Positions 1-12,543 are shown, counted from the first letter of the stretch. The stretch: 64,000 bases of DNA from Tillandsia leiboldiana (GCA_029204045.2 CM055064.1:4538378-4602377), one strand, 5' to 3'. Notes: generated by a model from the letters alone, not told the origin. Numbers and translations: made by a program.

Positions 1-275
1 GATCAGAGCCGCCCTCGGCCTTGGCATCGCATGCCACACCGACCCACCCTTGAGCATGTCCGCTACCCAACGTGACGCTTCCGTGCTTCCAGCTTGGTTG
101 ATAGCTGCCAACCACTACTCCAGATCAGAGCCGCCATCGGCCTTGGCATCGCATGCCACACTGACCCGCCCTTGAGCATGTTCGCTACTCAACGCGTTGC
201 TGAAGCTCCTTGGTCCTCTCGACCAAACCAGATCAGAGCCGCCCTCGGCCTTGGCATCGCATGCCACACTAACCC
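1..275. repeat. Three direct copies of a ~45-bp motif
   Basis: A 45-bp sequence beginning GATCAGAGCCGCC occurs at about 1, 123 and 231, with one to three differences between copies. The spacers of about 60-75 bp also share a motif (CTTGAGCATGT) after copies one and two. It looks like a short tandem array with a period of about 108-122 bp inside the retrotransposon internal region. The array may continue left of the window. Confidence 0.8.
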
Positions 276-2632
276 AATACACTGTAAAAACCATTCTGTC
301 CCCTTGAGTTGAAGCTCCCCAGCTCCGGATGCCTCCCCCGCACCACAAAACTCCTCCACAGAACTAGAATGTTAACCTTGTCGTCTGCTCACGACAACCC
401 AGATGGCACTGGCACTCTTCTGCAACTCGGTCCTTTTCGAGGCGCTACTCGGCCCTTCTGTCCCTTCCACCCCTACTTAACCCAAGTCTCCTGCAGCTAG
501 TAGCCAACCTTGTGCCTCCCTCGCAGGGAAATCCCTTTCCAGCTAGCGATCTCTTCCCAGAACGCTACCGGACTAACCAGTGCACTCGGTATACTCCACG
601 AATACACCTACTCCAAGCGTGCACGAGTTCCTTTGAAAATCAGTAGAGTGGCCCTCCCTCACTCCCTCCGAGGTCAAACTCCAAACGTCCCAACGTCTTG
701 GAGCGTCCAACGCGAATCAGCTCGCAGCTCGGCTTCGTTTCTCCACCTCGACATATCACAATGTCAATCTAGGGCTCCCCACCTTGGAACACCCTAGACA
801 CAACTGCGGTCGGGCCAGATCACATCCAACCCCTTCCAATATCCATGAGTACTTATGCCCATCTCGTGCCACTCCGCACACAACTTTTGCCTCACAAGTG
901 CCCCCCTCGCAATCACACAACGTCAAGCCATTACCATGGTCTCCACGAGTTTTCGAGTCTTTTGCCGAGACAAACTTGTCCTCGGCTACTTCGCACCTCA
1001 ACTTGCTCCACCATGAACTCTTGTCATGCCTCCTGACTGCTCCGCACTTTCGCTACTCGTTGCTGCTTAGCACCTTCGGCTTCTGTACTCCCGGTCGCTC
1101 AAGCCCACTCCCTCTAGGCTTTCGCTAAACCCGACTTCGGTTCCTCCACCAAAGTCCTCGGCCAAGTTCGAGACTAACGACACCTCGTTTCCATTGCTCA
1201 AACTTGCCGTCCTCCATACCTCCAGCAATCACCTTCGCGATAGCCGCTGAACGGAACCCAAGCTTAACCCATCTGTTAGTCTTTCTCGCAACTACTGATA
1301 ACGGTGATGTCGCCATCCAACGTCCACCCCCTCACAAATTACGATACCTCGACCCTTTGAGTTGACAACTGGGTCTTTCCCCTCCCAGCAACCTGTCACT
1401 AAGCGATCCTGGACCAAGGTCCACCCGAGTATCCTGACTTATCTCTTCGTCTACACTCGCGTCCAAGTCTCTCTGCTCTAAAGATCAGGTTCTCGCACAA
1501 CCTTTGCAATCTACCAGCAGAGCCTACACGATCCGTCGCACGGATGCGTGCCCGCTATCTCGAGACCTTAGCACTGTCACTGCTTTTCTCGAACATAGCT
1601 CCATACCTTGTTCCTCTGAACAAAGTCCAATCTCATCGTTTGATCCACTCGAATAGGTCCCATTCGTCCAACCTGTGGCCACACCATCGAGAGCAACCGA
1701 TCTCCCCATCGGCCTTCTCGCCCCAAGTGAGAAACACCAAACCATCCAGCAACGCTTGGCCCACTTCACAACCTAGCCCAAAACTTAGCTGTTACTGCCA
1801 CGGACCCGATCAGTCTTGGTTCCCAACTCGTGCTCCACGAAGTGAACTCTTCTGTCATGTGTGTTTTATCCGCCACGTTCCTTAGACAAGATCCCTTTAC
1901 CGAGTCACCAAACATCGGGACACATTCTGCTCAAATGTGCTCCCCCACCCTGAGTCGCAAGCATCGCCGAGCGAACTCAGACCAAATCCAGGCATTCGCA
2001 ATGCCCACTTCCACTGCGCGAGTTTCGGTTCTACCACAACCTTGACTACACCCATCAGCGGGATCCACGTCATCCGTCCATTGTACACGTGGATGCTGTT
2101 CTGAACAATCAACGCTGTCATCGTCCTGCCCAGATACAGACTCTTCTCCTTACTTGAAGAGTAAAGGTCCAATTGTGATCTCTTTCTCGCATCGAGATAA
2201 CTCTATCCAATTCATGGGTACACACTCAAAGAGTAATCGACCTCCCCATCGATCTTCTTGTACTAAAATACTTAAACTCAGTCTCAACGAAGTAACCTTT
2301 TTGCCGTGTGTGCTGCATCCCAATCCTTCCCTTCTAGAGATCCATCCGCTGCAAGACCACAACCCCGGAAGCACATTGTCGCACAATGTGTTCCTCTCTT
2401 TTCCCAAGCCGCGAACGCCACTTCACGAGCTCAGGTTCCTTAGGCACGCGCCTAATTCCACAAGTACTGTACTAGTGTCCGCCACACTCTGACTCCGCAT
2501 CTCCCACAAGCGTAATACCGCCACAGTGTGTCGCCGACGCCTAGTACCTTCGTTGGAGTGACTCCCCTCACACCAACTTCACCGTGAAGGTCGCACCTTC
2601 CGGCCAAATCTTCAACCCATGAGCTCAACTTA

Positions 2633-2644
2633 GCTCTGATACCA
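2633..2644 (-). other. Primer-binding site (initiator tRNA-Met type)
   Basis: The minus strand reads TGGTATCAGAGC two bases inside the LTR end at 2647. This is the standard plant retrotransposon primer-binding site, complementary to the 3' end of initiator methionine tRNA. It fixes the orientation of the element as minus and identifies 2647-4270 as the 5' LTR. Confidence 0.85.
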
Positions 2645-2646
2645 CT

Positions 2647-4270
2647 TGTCACGGGGCTAGCTTTTCGTCTTAAAATTACCCCGTGCGGCGCTCAAGTGTC
2701 GCACACCCGAGCCAGCCTTTCCGAGTCCCTTGCCACGGACACGCCCTCGAACTTAAACAGCGGGATCACAACTCAAGCATTAACCAAGCATGCTCCTCCA
2801 CGAGCCTGACTGCCCGGCGCCGCGCCTTATGTCGAACCCCATGTCAAACTCCGCGAGTTCTGAACAAACAACCCCGCCACCGAGGTTGGCCTTCAAGCCG
2901 AGTATATTCCGCCTAGCCGGACAAACTCTCCTCGAGAGTGCTACTTAACCGAATGTCCCTTTGCCTCCGAAGCGAACATCTAGGACAATATAAGTTCTCA
3001 CAACTTAGTCCATTTGAATGGGCCCGAGCGAGTTGCCCTTGCGCGCTCCGCTCGTCTGCTTAACCGAGCGACCCGTCCCACTCATCTCGCTCGTTCGCCA
3101 GCCCATTGTCTTGCCAAGGCGCCGCGCGCCCCGCAATTTCCACTACGGGATCCATAGTTGAGTCGGGCATGTCCCGTTCCGCCGGCCACCTAGTTCCATC
3201 ATCGCTCCCGATTCGGTCCAAGGTCCGCTTCCCGAATACCCCTCACTACTTGTTCCCGCGTGTGTACCCTTCGCAAGGGTTTGCCAACCTAGCGACATTC
3301 TCCCAGCGTCGCCAACCCCCTGGCACCTCCATTGCATGACCATGCTCGGCCTCCAACACACTCGGCCCAGCATCCAAGGTTGCTTGACGGATGTTGCTCA
3401 CAATCGAATCGGCCTCGCTCCGCTTCGCTAGCCATTCGGCACCTCCACTGCACGGCCTTGCCTGGCCGCCAACACCCTCGGTCCTTTCCATGGCTCACTT
3501 TACGAAAACCAGCATCGATTGTCTCCTCTTACTTCGTGGGCCTCGCGCCGCACGAATCCCCGCTCGGCACCGCTGCCTTTGCGAGCCTTGTCCATTACGG
3601 CGGACCGACCGTTCCTTCGCCTCGCAAACTTTGTAGGCCTCGCGCCTCACGAATCCCCCCTCGGCACTCACATGCCTTCGCAAGCCTTGTTCCTTGAGGC
3701 GGACCAACCTTCGCAAGACTGTCCCTCATCCGCTCGTTCGCTCCACTACAGAGATCCGAAACGGCATAAGGTAGTGCAAGCGAACCGAGAGGCAAAACCT
3801 CTTGGCTTACCCCGCTCCGTAATGCCGTCGACCTCGTGTCTTTGGCATTACCCTAAGCCCCTGTGCTCAACGACCATCAAATCCCGCTCACACGAACTTA
3901 AGCTTGGCGACTCCGCTCGCCAAGGGATGGCCTATGTCCTATAGGCCAATGGGGGAGTCGGGGCCACTTCGCAAGTGTCCAACCCCTCCTCTATATAACC
4001 CACGAGGCATCCACCCCTTTGCCACCCCGGGGGTACAAAGGTGCTCACCGAGGGGTACGTTTTGAAACCCCGCATGCGGCACCATTTTCCTGGTCATGGC
4101 ATGGGCCATTGCTAGGGAATTGCCTCCGTTGGTTCGCCCGCGGCTCAACCCTGACGGATTGTCTCAACTTCGCAAACCTGTAACTCTGTCAACCCAAATG
4201 CCTACCAAATGTCTTCCAAAAGTGGCCCCCAAGGATGTCACGGTCGAACCAACACGATCGACACGTGACA
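2647..4270 (-). repeat. 5' LTR of the minus-strand LTR retrotransposon
   Basis: On the + strand it starts TGTCACGG and ends CACGTGACA, so the ends form the short inverted repeat TGTCACG/CGTGACA, with TG...CA termini. It is about 1.62 kb long. The primer-binding site lies immediately to its left, which makes it the 5' LTR of a minus-strand element. A TATA-like box (CTATATAA, 3991-3998) lies near the end that would be upstream. An internal degenerate direct repeat of about 100 bp occurs at roughly 3536-3720 (shared GGCCTCGCGCC and CACGAATCCCC). No convincing 5-bp duplication can be checked because the other end is outside the window. Confidence 0.75.
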
Positions 4271-4275
4271 GCGCG

Positions 4276-4498
4276 CTAGGCTGGAATACTATTAATAGTA
4301 CCAAGTCATTGGTGCTATTAAGTTTTTAACCTTTGTATTAAAAGATATGTGGTTGAGATGATAGTGGGCCTCTTGTGTTTAATATGTGGTTGGGAAAATA
4401 GTAAAATCGAACGGGTGAAAATGATCAAAGAGGTTGATCTAAGGATAGAAAACTTAATAGCACTAATAATTTAGTATTATTAATAGTATAGTAGCCGG
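4276..4498. mobile_element. Microsatellite-associated MITE, copy 1
   Basis: About 220 bp with inverted ends: CTATTAATAGTACCAAG near the left and TTAGTATTATTAATAG near the right. The same family recurs at 4928, 5277, 34741, 35043 and 35357. Its right end abuts a long (AT)n array; its left end lies against the LTR end at 4270. Conserved inner words include GATGATAGTGGG, GTGGTTGGGAAAATAGTA and AATGATCAAAGAG. Noncoding. Insertion into (TA)n is reminiscent of the rice Micron family; whether it is the same family is not shown. Confidence 0.75.
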
Positions 4499-4855
<357 letters not shown>

Positions 4856-4871
4856 TATATATATATATAGG

Positions 4872-4927
<56 letters not shown>
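4856..4927. repeat. (TA)n followed by (GA)n microsatellite
   Basis: A short TA run followed by a GA run of about 55 bp. The GA run is mirrored by a CT run on the other side of the next MITE (from 5157), so that MITE sits between inverse-complementary microsatellites. Confidence 0.95.
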
Positions 4928-5279
<352 letters not shown>

Positions 5280-5415
5280 CGACTATAATACTATGGATAA
5301 TATCAAACAATTGGTGCTACCAAGTTTTTAGCCGTTGGATGAAAGGATGTACGGTTGGAATTATAGTAATTCCTAAAAATTTTTACTATTCAACCAACCA
5401 CCCACTAAACCCTAG

Positions 5416-6406
5416 GCGTGCGTTTGGTTAGGGGGATAAGGGGGGAATAACCCCCTTATTCCCGGATTTATACCCAAACGGTATTTGGGGAAGGGGGGAA
5501 TTGCTAAACCCCCCCTTAGCGGGTTATCCTGGGATAACCCGCTAAGGGGGGGTTTTAGCAATCCCCCCCCCCCCCCACTGCGGAATAGCCGAATTGGAGA
5601 TGGGGCAGCGCGGTGACCGAGGCAAGGGGCAGCATCACGTGGCCTCTTTTGCTTCTCTCTCTGCAACTCATCTCTCTCTCTCTCTCCTCTCTCGCTCTCC
5701 ACGGCACCTTTTTATTTTACTTTTTTTCTTTTTTTTTTCTTTCTTTTCCATACACTAATAAAAATTAGTTTTTTTATTTTTTTAAATTAGAATTTTTAAA
5801 TTTTAAAAGATATTTAAATTTATAAATTTTAAAATTTAAAATTTTTTATTTAATAAATATTATTTTTTTAACATATTTTTTTAATAAATCTAAAAATTTT
5901 ATTTTATTTCAGTTTTGTAAAAGAAATTATTAATTATTAATATTAAATATTAATATTTAATATTAAATATTAATATTTAATATTTAATATTAATATTAAT
6001 ATTTAATATTAAATATTAATATTTAATATTTAATATTTAATATTAATATTAATATTACAATTTAATATTTAAATATAAATATTATTTGAATTTTTTAATA
6101 TTTATCTAAATTAAATATAAGGTTGAATAATACCATAAATTTATTTAATTTTAAACTATATCATAAAGGGTAAATTAGTTAACCCCTCAATTCTTCTTAT
6201 TCCTCTATTCCCAACCAAACACAATTTTGTCTTATTCGTCTTATTCTTCTTATTCCTATATAATTTACTAAACACAATTTTCTTTAAATCCGGTATAGCT
6301 CTTAAACCGAACCAAACGCAAATTTACTTTATACCCGGCTAAAACCATAACTTATACCTATCCCCGGTATAACTAAAACCCTCTTAAACCCGAACCAAAC
6401 GGAGCA
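5416..6406. mobile_element. 991-bp non-autonomous DNA element nested in a MITE
   Basis: The ends are GTGCGTTTGGTT on the left and AACCAAACGGAG on the right, an imperfect inverted repeat (GTTTGGTT core). The sequence TAG flanks both sides (5413-5415 and 6407-6409) and reads as one TAG in the uninterrupted MITE, so it is a 3-bp target-site duplication. That fits a PIF/Harbinger (Tourist-like) element better than hAT, but the family assignment is inference. The interior has a G/C-homopolymer-rich palindrome on the left, CT-rich DNA around 5640-5700, and AT-rich DNA with a simple TAATATT array (about 5930-6060). There is no coding region. Confidence 0.65.
5491..5570. repeat. Long near-perfect hairpin inside the nested element
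   Basis: The two arms are about 38 bp each and centred near 5530; each contains TTGCTAAA, a C/G run and TTAGCGGGTTATCC or its complement. The palindrome includes runs of 6-8 G/C, so the exact lengths may be affected by sequencing. Confidence 0.85.
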
Positions 6407-6505
6407 TAGGGGACCACTATCATCCTAACTGCATATTCTTTAATTTAATAACTAAAAAATTAGTAGCACCAATGACTTGATGCTATGGATAGTATTTCAG
6501 CCTAA

Positions 6506-6507
<2 letters not shown>

Positions 6508-6568
<61 letters not shown>
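6508..6568. repeat. (AT)n microsatellite
   Basis: About 58 bp of AT dinucleotide directly right of the split MITE. Confidence 0.97.
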
Positions 6569-6570
<2 letters not shown>

Positions 6571-7074
6571 CAAAGCTTGGACAAAAATTATGAATTTATG
6601 AATTTTTACTGAGAGATTCAAATATTTCAGTTTTAAATATTGAACCTCGAGATTTTCTATAAATGCTATAGTGGTGCATTTTGGGGACTCACCAGCAAAA
6701 AGTATATTTTTTTGGTCTTTAGTTGATGAATTTATGAACTAATGACTCATCTAATCTTATAGAAAAAAAAAATTCAATCTAGTTTTTTTTTAAAAAAAAA
6801 AAAAAAAATCAATCTAGTCTCATTTGAATGGATTAGAAAAAAATAATAATAATTTAATAATATTTATATGATTTTATGTGTTAATTAAGAGAATTTTTTT
6901 TTTTTCTTCCCTCTCTTCCATTTTCTAAGGCACCATATATTCACTGTATTATTAGGTCACTTTTATTTTTATATAATATATAATTATATTATTTTTATAT
7001 TATGCTAATTTTTTAGTCAGGTCAACTATTAGTGCAATTATATCAGATAATTAATAATGTTAAGTATATATAAT
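6569..7074. other. AT-rich unique sequence, no gene seen
   Basis: No open frame of note, no recognisable terminal repeats, and a poly-A/T tract near 6786-6808. I cannot assign it to any element. Confidence 0.5.
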
Positions 7075-7174
7075 TATAATATTTTTAGTCGTTATTTCGA
7101 AAAATGGTTAAAAACAAAAACTTTAATTTTTATTTCGAAAAATGGTTAAAAACAAAAACTTTAATTTTTATGTA

Positions 7175-7604
7175 ACGTTCGAATCCGGACTACAAGCTCG
7201 AAACCCGAATTTGAATCCGAATTCGAATCCGACGAATTTTAAAAATTCATATCCGAATTCGAATCCGGATCGACCAAAAATCTAAAATTCGAATCCAAAA
7301 ATCTAAACCCGAAATAATTATTTTTCTTTTTCTCTTTACAATATTTCAAAACATATTTAAAATATAAATTTAAATATAATATCAAATATTTATATACATA
7401 TATATTATATAACGTAAAATTAATTCGGATTCGGATTAAGAGCAGATACAGCCAAAATTAATATCCAAATCCAAATTCGTTAGGTTTTCGTTTTTTATAT
7501 CTGTATCTAAATTTATATTCGTTTACTATCAGATAAATTTATTTCGTTCGAATTTAAATTTAAATAAAATTTTAAATATCGATATCCATCAACATCCCCA
7601 GCTA
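7175..7604. mobile_element. hAT-type MITE remnant, 5' truncated (copy 1)
   Basis: It contains repeated GAATCCGAATCCGA-type words and ends CATCCCCAGCTA. It is followed by CTCTCATC (7605-7612), the same 8-bp duplication that flanks the complete copy at 37237-37694. The left end (TAGGGATGTTAACGG) and left duplication are missing; a deletion joins upstream sequence directly to the interior. Confidence 0.75.
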
Positions 7605-7612
7605 CTCTCATC

Positions 7613-9937
7613 GGTCATCTATCCCAGCACTGTTGCGCGCTGGATAGGGATAACTTTTGGATGGCAGAGTCAGCTGCCCATCATGACATCGGTTGGTGGC
7701 TCGTCCCAACAACGGTTTAGGAAGACAGCATTTGACCCTCGTGGATAATGGATTCATGCCTTTCAACATCTGACAAATTCCAAACTGTACGTTGACGCAA
7801 ATATAAAATATTTTAAAATTAAATTATTTGTTTTTATCTATTTTATATCATTTTTATTTTTACTATTAGATAAATTAATTTAAATTGATATATAGATTTT
7901 TTTAGGATAAACTACATGTTTGATTTTTAAAATATAAGGTACATATTTTGGTTTTCAAACTTTAATTTATTATAGTTTTAATTATTACACTCAAGTTCTA
8001 TAATTTAATTTAGTTGACTAACTATTGATTTATCAGTAGCGTAAAAATAATATGATTTGAGCTATTACTGTCCTCGGACTTTGTGCCATCTCCAAACAGT
8101 GAGCACGATATTCAGAATATCGAGGCCTATTCATTGGTGCCCTCGGCTCCATCCGAAAATATGCGGGTTTGAATAACAAGCTTAATAACTCTAAATTTGT
8201 TAGTTATTATGTAATTTTATAAAATATTAGGGATTTAATTGTAATTATGACGTCATGGGCGGCTAATTAGAGCCGCGTGTTTGTGATCTTTGAATTTTTC
8301 GTTCTACGTCTGATGATTTTATTAGGCAAAAATTGAGTTCTAAACCGTAAATCAATAAATATATTAATTTATCGACTTTTCAACGAAAAGATTGTGATTC
8401 TAATAATTTAGAGAGTTACTATAGACAAACACTTTAAAATCGAATTTCAAATCATAAATCAGTAAAATTATCGATTCATCGGTTTGTCGATTTGTTCGAG
8501 TCCATAAAAATAATTTTACGAAAAAATTATTTTGCGTCAAACCAAAAAAACAAAAAACTAATTTTCATACCGAAAATTATTTTCAACTTTATCTTACGCG
8601 GAACCAAATACCCCTTAGTCTACTATGTAATAATTACACCACTCATTTGAAATTAATAAGTTAAATTTTTTCTTTCGAGAGAAAAGTATAATAATTTTTT
8701 TTAAAAAAATTATGATTGGATGGATAAACCTAAATACAGTAAATTAATTGGTTGGGTGAGGCTATATCAGTAATATCATTGCTGGAGTGATAAACAATTC
8801 AGTACACTGGATACCTAGTGGAGCAATATACTTATAAAATTTTACTTTAGATTGTTTTTCACTTTTATAATTTAATATAATAGATATTATATTTAATGAT
8901 ATTTTCTAAAAAAATTATAGGTAAAAATTATAATTTTTTGAAAGAAAATATTTTGACGATAGTCAAATCTGATTACATAGCCCTAATCTATAATATTTAA
9001 AGAGATACGATATAAATATTATAAATTCTAAATCGCTAGTTCAAAAATATTTTAACTTTTATAAAAAAAAAAAGAAAAATTGGTACAAGCATATACAATT
9101 TATCTGAAACCTTTTGAAATTTTAACTCTAAAATTTAAGATAAATGCTAGATGTACAACTCAAAATAGATGTATATTTCAAAATGGATGTACATCTTACA
9201 CCCACACCCAAAAATGAGTTTACAGATAGCATAGCTCAAAGTTTAAATGCGCTGTTTATTTTTACAAATTTAATTAATATATTTATACAATCTCACATTT
9301 ATAAAGTTGTTAAAATAAAATTTTAATTTAAATTGAGCAATCTCCGCTATTTTAGCAAACAGTATGTTTTTTTTGGTCAAAATATTTTATTCCGATCAAA
9401 ATTTATTATTTTTAATTATTCCGGAATAATTTGGAATAGGGTGGAATAGTATTATTTCGAGATTAAATTCTAAATTTTATTAACATTATAAATTAAATTA
9501 AAATTAAATTATGTAAACATTATAAATTAAATTAAATTAAAATAAGTATTTGTATATATTAATACATATTATTTACATTTAAATATTATATTATTATAAT
9601 AAATTTTTTATTAAATTATGTTTTATTTTAAATTCAGCAATCACTTTTTTTTTTCATCATTTTTTATTATTCTATAAAATTAACCCAAACACAGTTTCAA
9701 TTTTTTTTCAAAAATAATAAAATTATAAATCAAATATAATTTTATTTTTATTTCTGACCTATTTCAAAATAATAAATTATTTTATAAATAAAAATAATAA
9801 TTATAATATTCGTTATTTATGAATCAATCAGTTCGGAACTCAAGTACGCGTTGGATAGGGATACTTTTAGGGTGGCAGTATCAGCGGCCCACCACTACAT
9901 TAGTTGGTGGCCCGTCCCAACAACGGGTGTACGAAAA
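7613..9937. repeat. ~2.2-kb AT-rich unit of an older tandem repeat
   Basis: A unit begins around GGATAGGGATAACTTTTGG (7643), and similar sequence begins again at about 9850, followed by the same GATAATGGATTCATG word. The 8500-9830 part also matches 35650-37228 and 38580-40600. No gene is supported: the small frame at 9144-9326 is repeated at 39871 but has no relation to a known family. Confidence 0.65.
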
Positions 9938-10447
9938 ACATCTTTCTTTATCACGGGGGATAATGGATTCATGGCTTTCAATATCCACTAATTCCAAACC
10001 GTACGTTAAAGCAGATATAAAATATTTTAAAATTATTATTATTTTTTTATTTTTGTATAATTTTTAGTTTTATATAATTTTTAGTTTTATTATTAGTTAA
10101 ATTAATTTTAAATGGTTTAGGATCTTTCTTTATCATGGGGGATAATGGATTCATTTTCAAAATCCACTAATTCCGAACCGTATGTTAAAGCAGATATAAA
10201 ATATTTTAAAATTATTATTATTATTATTATTTTTATATAATTTTTAGTTTTATTATTAGTTAAATTAATTTTAAATGGTTTAGGATCTTTCTTTATCATG
10301 GGGGATAATGGATTCATTGCTTTCAAAATCCACTAATTCCAAACCGTACATTAAAGTAGATATAAACTATTTTAAAATTATTTATTTATTTTTTATTTTC
10401 ATTTTTATATAATTTTTAGTTTTATTATTAGTTAAATTAATTTTAAA
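9938..10447. repeat. ~162-bp tandem repeat, three copies
   Basis: Units start at about 9938, 10124 and 10287, each beginning ATCTTTCTTTATCA and containing GATAATGGATTCAT, ATTCCAAACCGTAC-like and TTAGTTAAATTAATTTT words. Copy 2 of the segmental duplication (from about 40852) has a single unit, so the expansion is specific to copy 1 or was lost in copy 2. Confidence 0.85.
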
Positions 10448-11043
10448 TAAAATTAATTTAAATTGATATATAGATTTTTATAGGGTAGACTGCTTGCTTG
10501 ATTCTCAAACTATAAGGTAGGTGATATTTTGTTTTTTAAATTTTAATTTATTGTAATTTTAATTATTAATTTATAATTAAGTTTTATAATTTAATTTAGG
10601 TGGCTAATCATTGATTTATCATCACTAGCATAAAAGTGATGTGATGTACTGCATTATTACTGGTCGTAACGTGATTCCCAAAGTAGTGACGTAGTGATGT
10701 TTTTTCTTTCTTCGCCACATTATTTTCAAATATTGCGTGCATTATGGTTTTGTGACGTGATTCCGGATAATGAGTGGCCCACGATATTTCTCTCGCATTG
10801 GTTCCGTAACTGATCATTTCATATTGTTTTAAAAGTTAAGTATTAGGTTTCGATTTATATTCTTATTCCGCGGCTCATGAAGTCGAGAATTGATTTTATT
10901 TTTGGTTTTTATTATCAATCAGTTAAAGGAGTCGATGATCAATTTTTTACTTGGACAGTTGATTCTGAATTATTTTTTAATTATTTTTCGTATCACGTGT
11001 TATATTTTAATTTGATTTAACCAGTTCAGTCATATTTATCATA

Positions 11044-11988
11044 TGTTGAGATCAAAAATATCACCACGTAAGAGTACGACACGTGATGCACATCATCGGT
11101 TAAAAATATCAGCCGATAGAAAAAGCGGCCAATAAAAAAGTTATCGGCTTATCTAGGACCGATCTTGGTCGAAGGCGAATATTAGATCGTTTCAGTCGAA
11201 TGACGAAAGAGGCGAAGCTAAAGTCAACTCTCGGCTGCTCGAGCCGCAAAAGAAAAGACCCCGAAAGGAAAGAGTATGGGATTCGAGCGCGAATCTCGTA
11301 ACTGACTCCGAAATGGCAAGCGGCGTCCAGCATTGGAAAGCGCCGAAGATCACGCTTCGGCACGCCGTTTAGGAGATGAATACGGACAGAAAATATCTAA
11401 TATTCCATTAAGGAGAATTGACTCAAAAGAAAATAGTTGAGAGATATGCAATGATTTTTCTTAGATCACGCCGATTATTAAAATCGGTAGTTATACACAT
11501 GATTCGAACAGTTATAAATAATTGAATCATCGAAGAAAAAATGGTACTGCAACCTCGTAAGCCAGTGACCACCTCTACTCTTCAATACCTTTCAAACCTG
11601 AATTTATCTCTTTTCTAGACTAAGTTTATCGCTTTCCTAAATAGCTTTCATACCAGCACTTATACACTTATACAGTATTTTCTAGGAGTAGTTCTAATTA
11701 TAATCGGTTCCTTATAACTCCCCTCCAAAGCAATATAATTTTCCAATTTGCTTTTCAGGTCGTGTCAATCTTTGTCTCCAAATTTCAGTTTGGCTTCTCT
11801 AAGTCGAACTCTGCGAAAGTTTGATTGAAAAGAATCCGGCCGAGCGGTTCTTTTCTCGGTCCGATCGCTTGATTTCTTTTGACACGCAGCGCATCACACA
11901 TCTCGAGGGTAACTCCGAAACCGATCGCGAATCACATTTCGACCCCAACACCATGTCTCTTGTCACGTGACGATTTTTTATCTCAACA
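11044..11988. mobile_element. ~0.94-kb element with TGTTGAGAT inverted ends (solo LTR or DNA element)
   Basis: It starts TGTTGAGAT and ends ATCTCAACA, a perfect 9-bp inverted repeat. Homology extends imperfectly inward (AAAAATATCACCACGT against the complement of TCACGTGACGATTTTTTAT). It is more GC-rich than its surroundings and carries a TATA-like TTATAAATAA near 11512. TG...CA ends and a promoter-like box fit a solo LTR, but I do not see a 5-bp duplication (TCATA versus CTATT), so a TIR element remains possible. The duplicate is at 41827-42760. The 84-codon minus frame inside it is not supported as a gene. Confidence 0.55.
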
Positions 11989-12475
11989 CTATTAAACCAC
12001 TCATTTCAGAAATACTAGAAGAGAAATGATACATCTTTATTTAAGATTTATAATTTACTGAGTACCTTATTCTGTGTTTTAAATATATCTATATAAAATA
12101 TTTAAACAATAATATACATTTGAGTCTTCTGTCAAATAAATTTAATAATTTAGAAATAATCGTTAAATTATTTACGAAAGTGTTAATGATAACGGTACGA
12201 AAAAATCATGTGAATATTTGTTTGGACGATTATTTGTTGAGTTTCGATGCTTAATAACTATACTTAAAAATATACTATCTCAACCTATAAAGTGCGAGTA
12301 AAATTAACAAAAGTAAATATTAATAAAACAATTTATTTGAGACAACTATTCGTTAGAGCGGTATTTAAAAAATGGAGTCCTTAATTTTACAGCAATAGCT
12401 CCAGCATATCGCACCAGATTGTACGAGATAGATTCTTCTGATATTATACAGGAAATAATAAAAGAGAAAAACGCA

Positions 12476-12478
<3 letters not shown>
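11989..12478. other. AT-rich flank downstream of the HIPP gene, nothing recognised
   Basis: This is the 3' side of the minus-strand HIPP gene. It is largely collinear with 42761-43244 in copy 2. I see no open frame or element boundary. Confidence 0.5.

Positions 12479-12541
<63 letters not shown>
12479..12541. repeat. (TA)n microsatellite downstream of HIPP copy 1
   Basis: About 62 bp of TA dinucleotide ending some 30 bp past the HIPP stop codon, in its 3' flank. The equivalent place in copy 2 (43245-44012) has been expanded by MITE insertions. Confidence 0.97.

Positions 12542-12543
<2 letters not shown>

Larger units (their letters stand above)
1..2646 (-). mobile_element. Internal region of an LTR retrotransposon without recognisable gag-pol (partial)
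   Basis: This lies directly inside the LTR at 2647-4270 and is read on the minus strand from the primer-binding site at 2644 towards the left edge, where it leaves the window. I see no zinc knuckle, protease, reverse transcriptase or integrase motif in any frame; the longest open frames are about 110 codons. The strand composition is skewed and CT-rich on the + strand. A large internal domain with no coding capacity suggests a non-autonomous LARD-like element, or the decayed leader and gag part of an autonomous one whose pol lies outside the window. That choice is an inference. Confidence 0.6.

Noticed and set aside
784..1128. 114-codon + strand frame in the left-end retrotransposon
   Set aside because: Wrong strand relative to the element and no recognisable motif; composition bias (CT-rich) explains it.
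9144..9326. 60-codon frame repeated at 39871-40053
   Set aside because: Low-complexity AT-rich sequence inside a duplicated noncoding unit; no recognisable protein family.
11109..11363. 84-codon minus-strand frame repeated at 41892-42146
   Set aside because: The differences between the copies are mainly amino-acid changes, and it lies inside the TGTTGAGAT element; no sign of selection or family membership.
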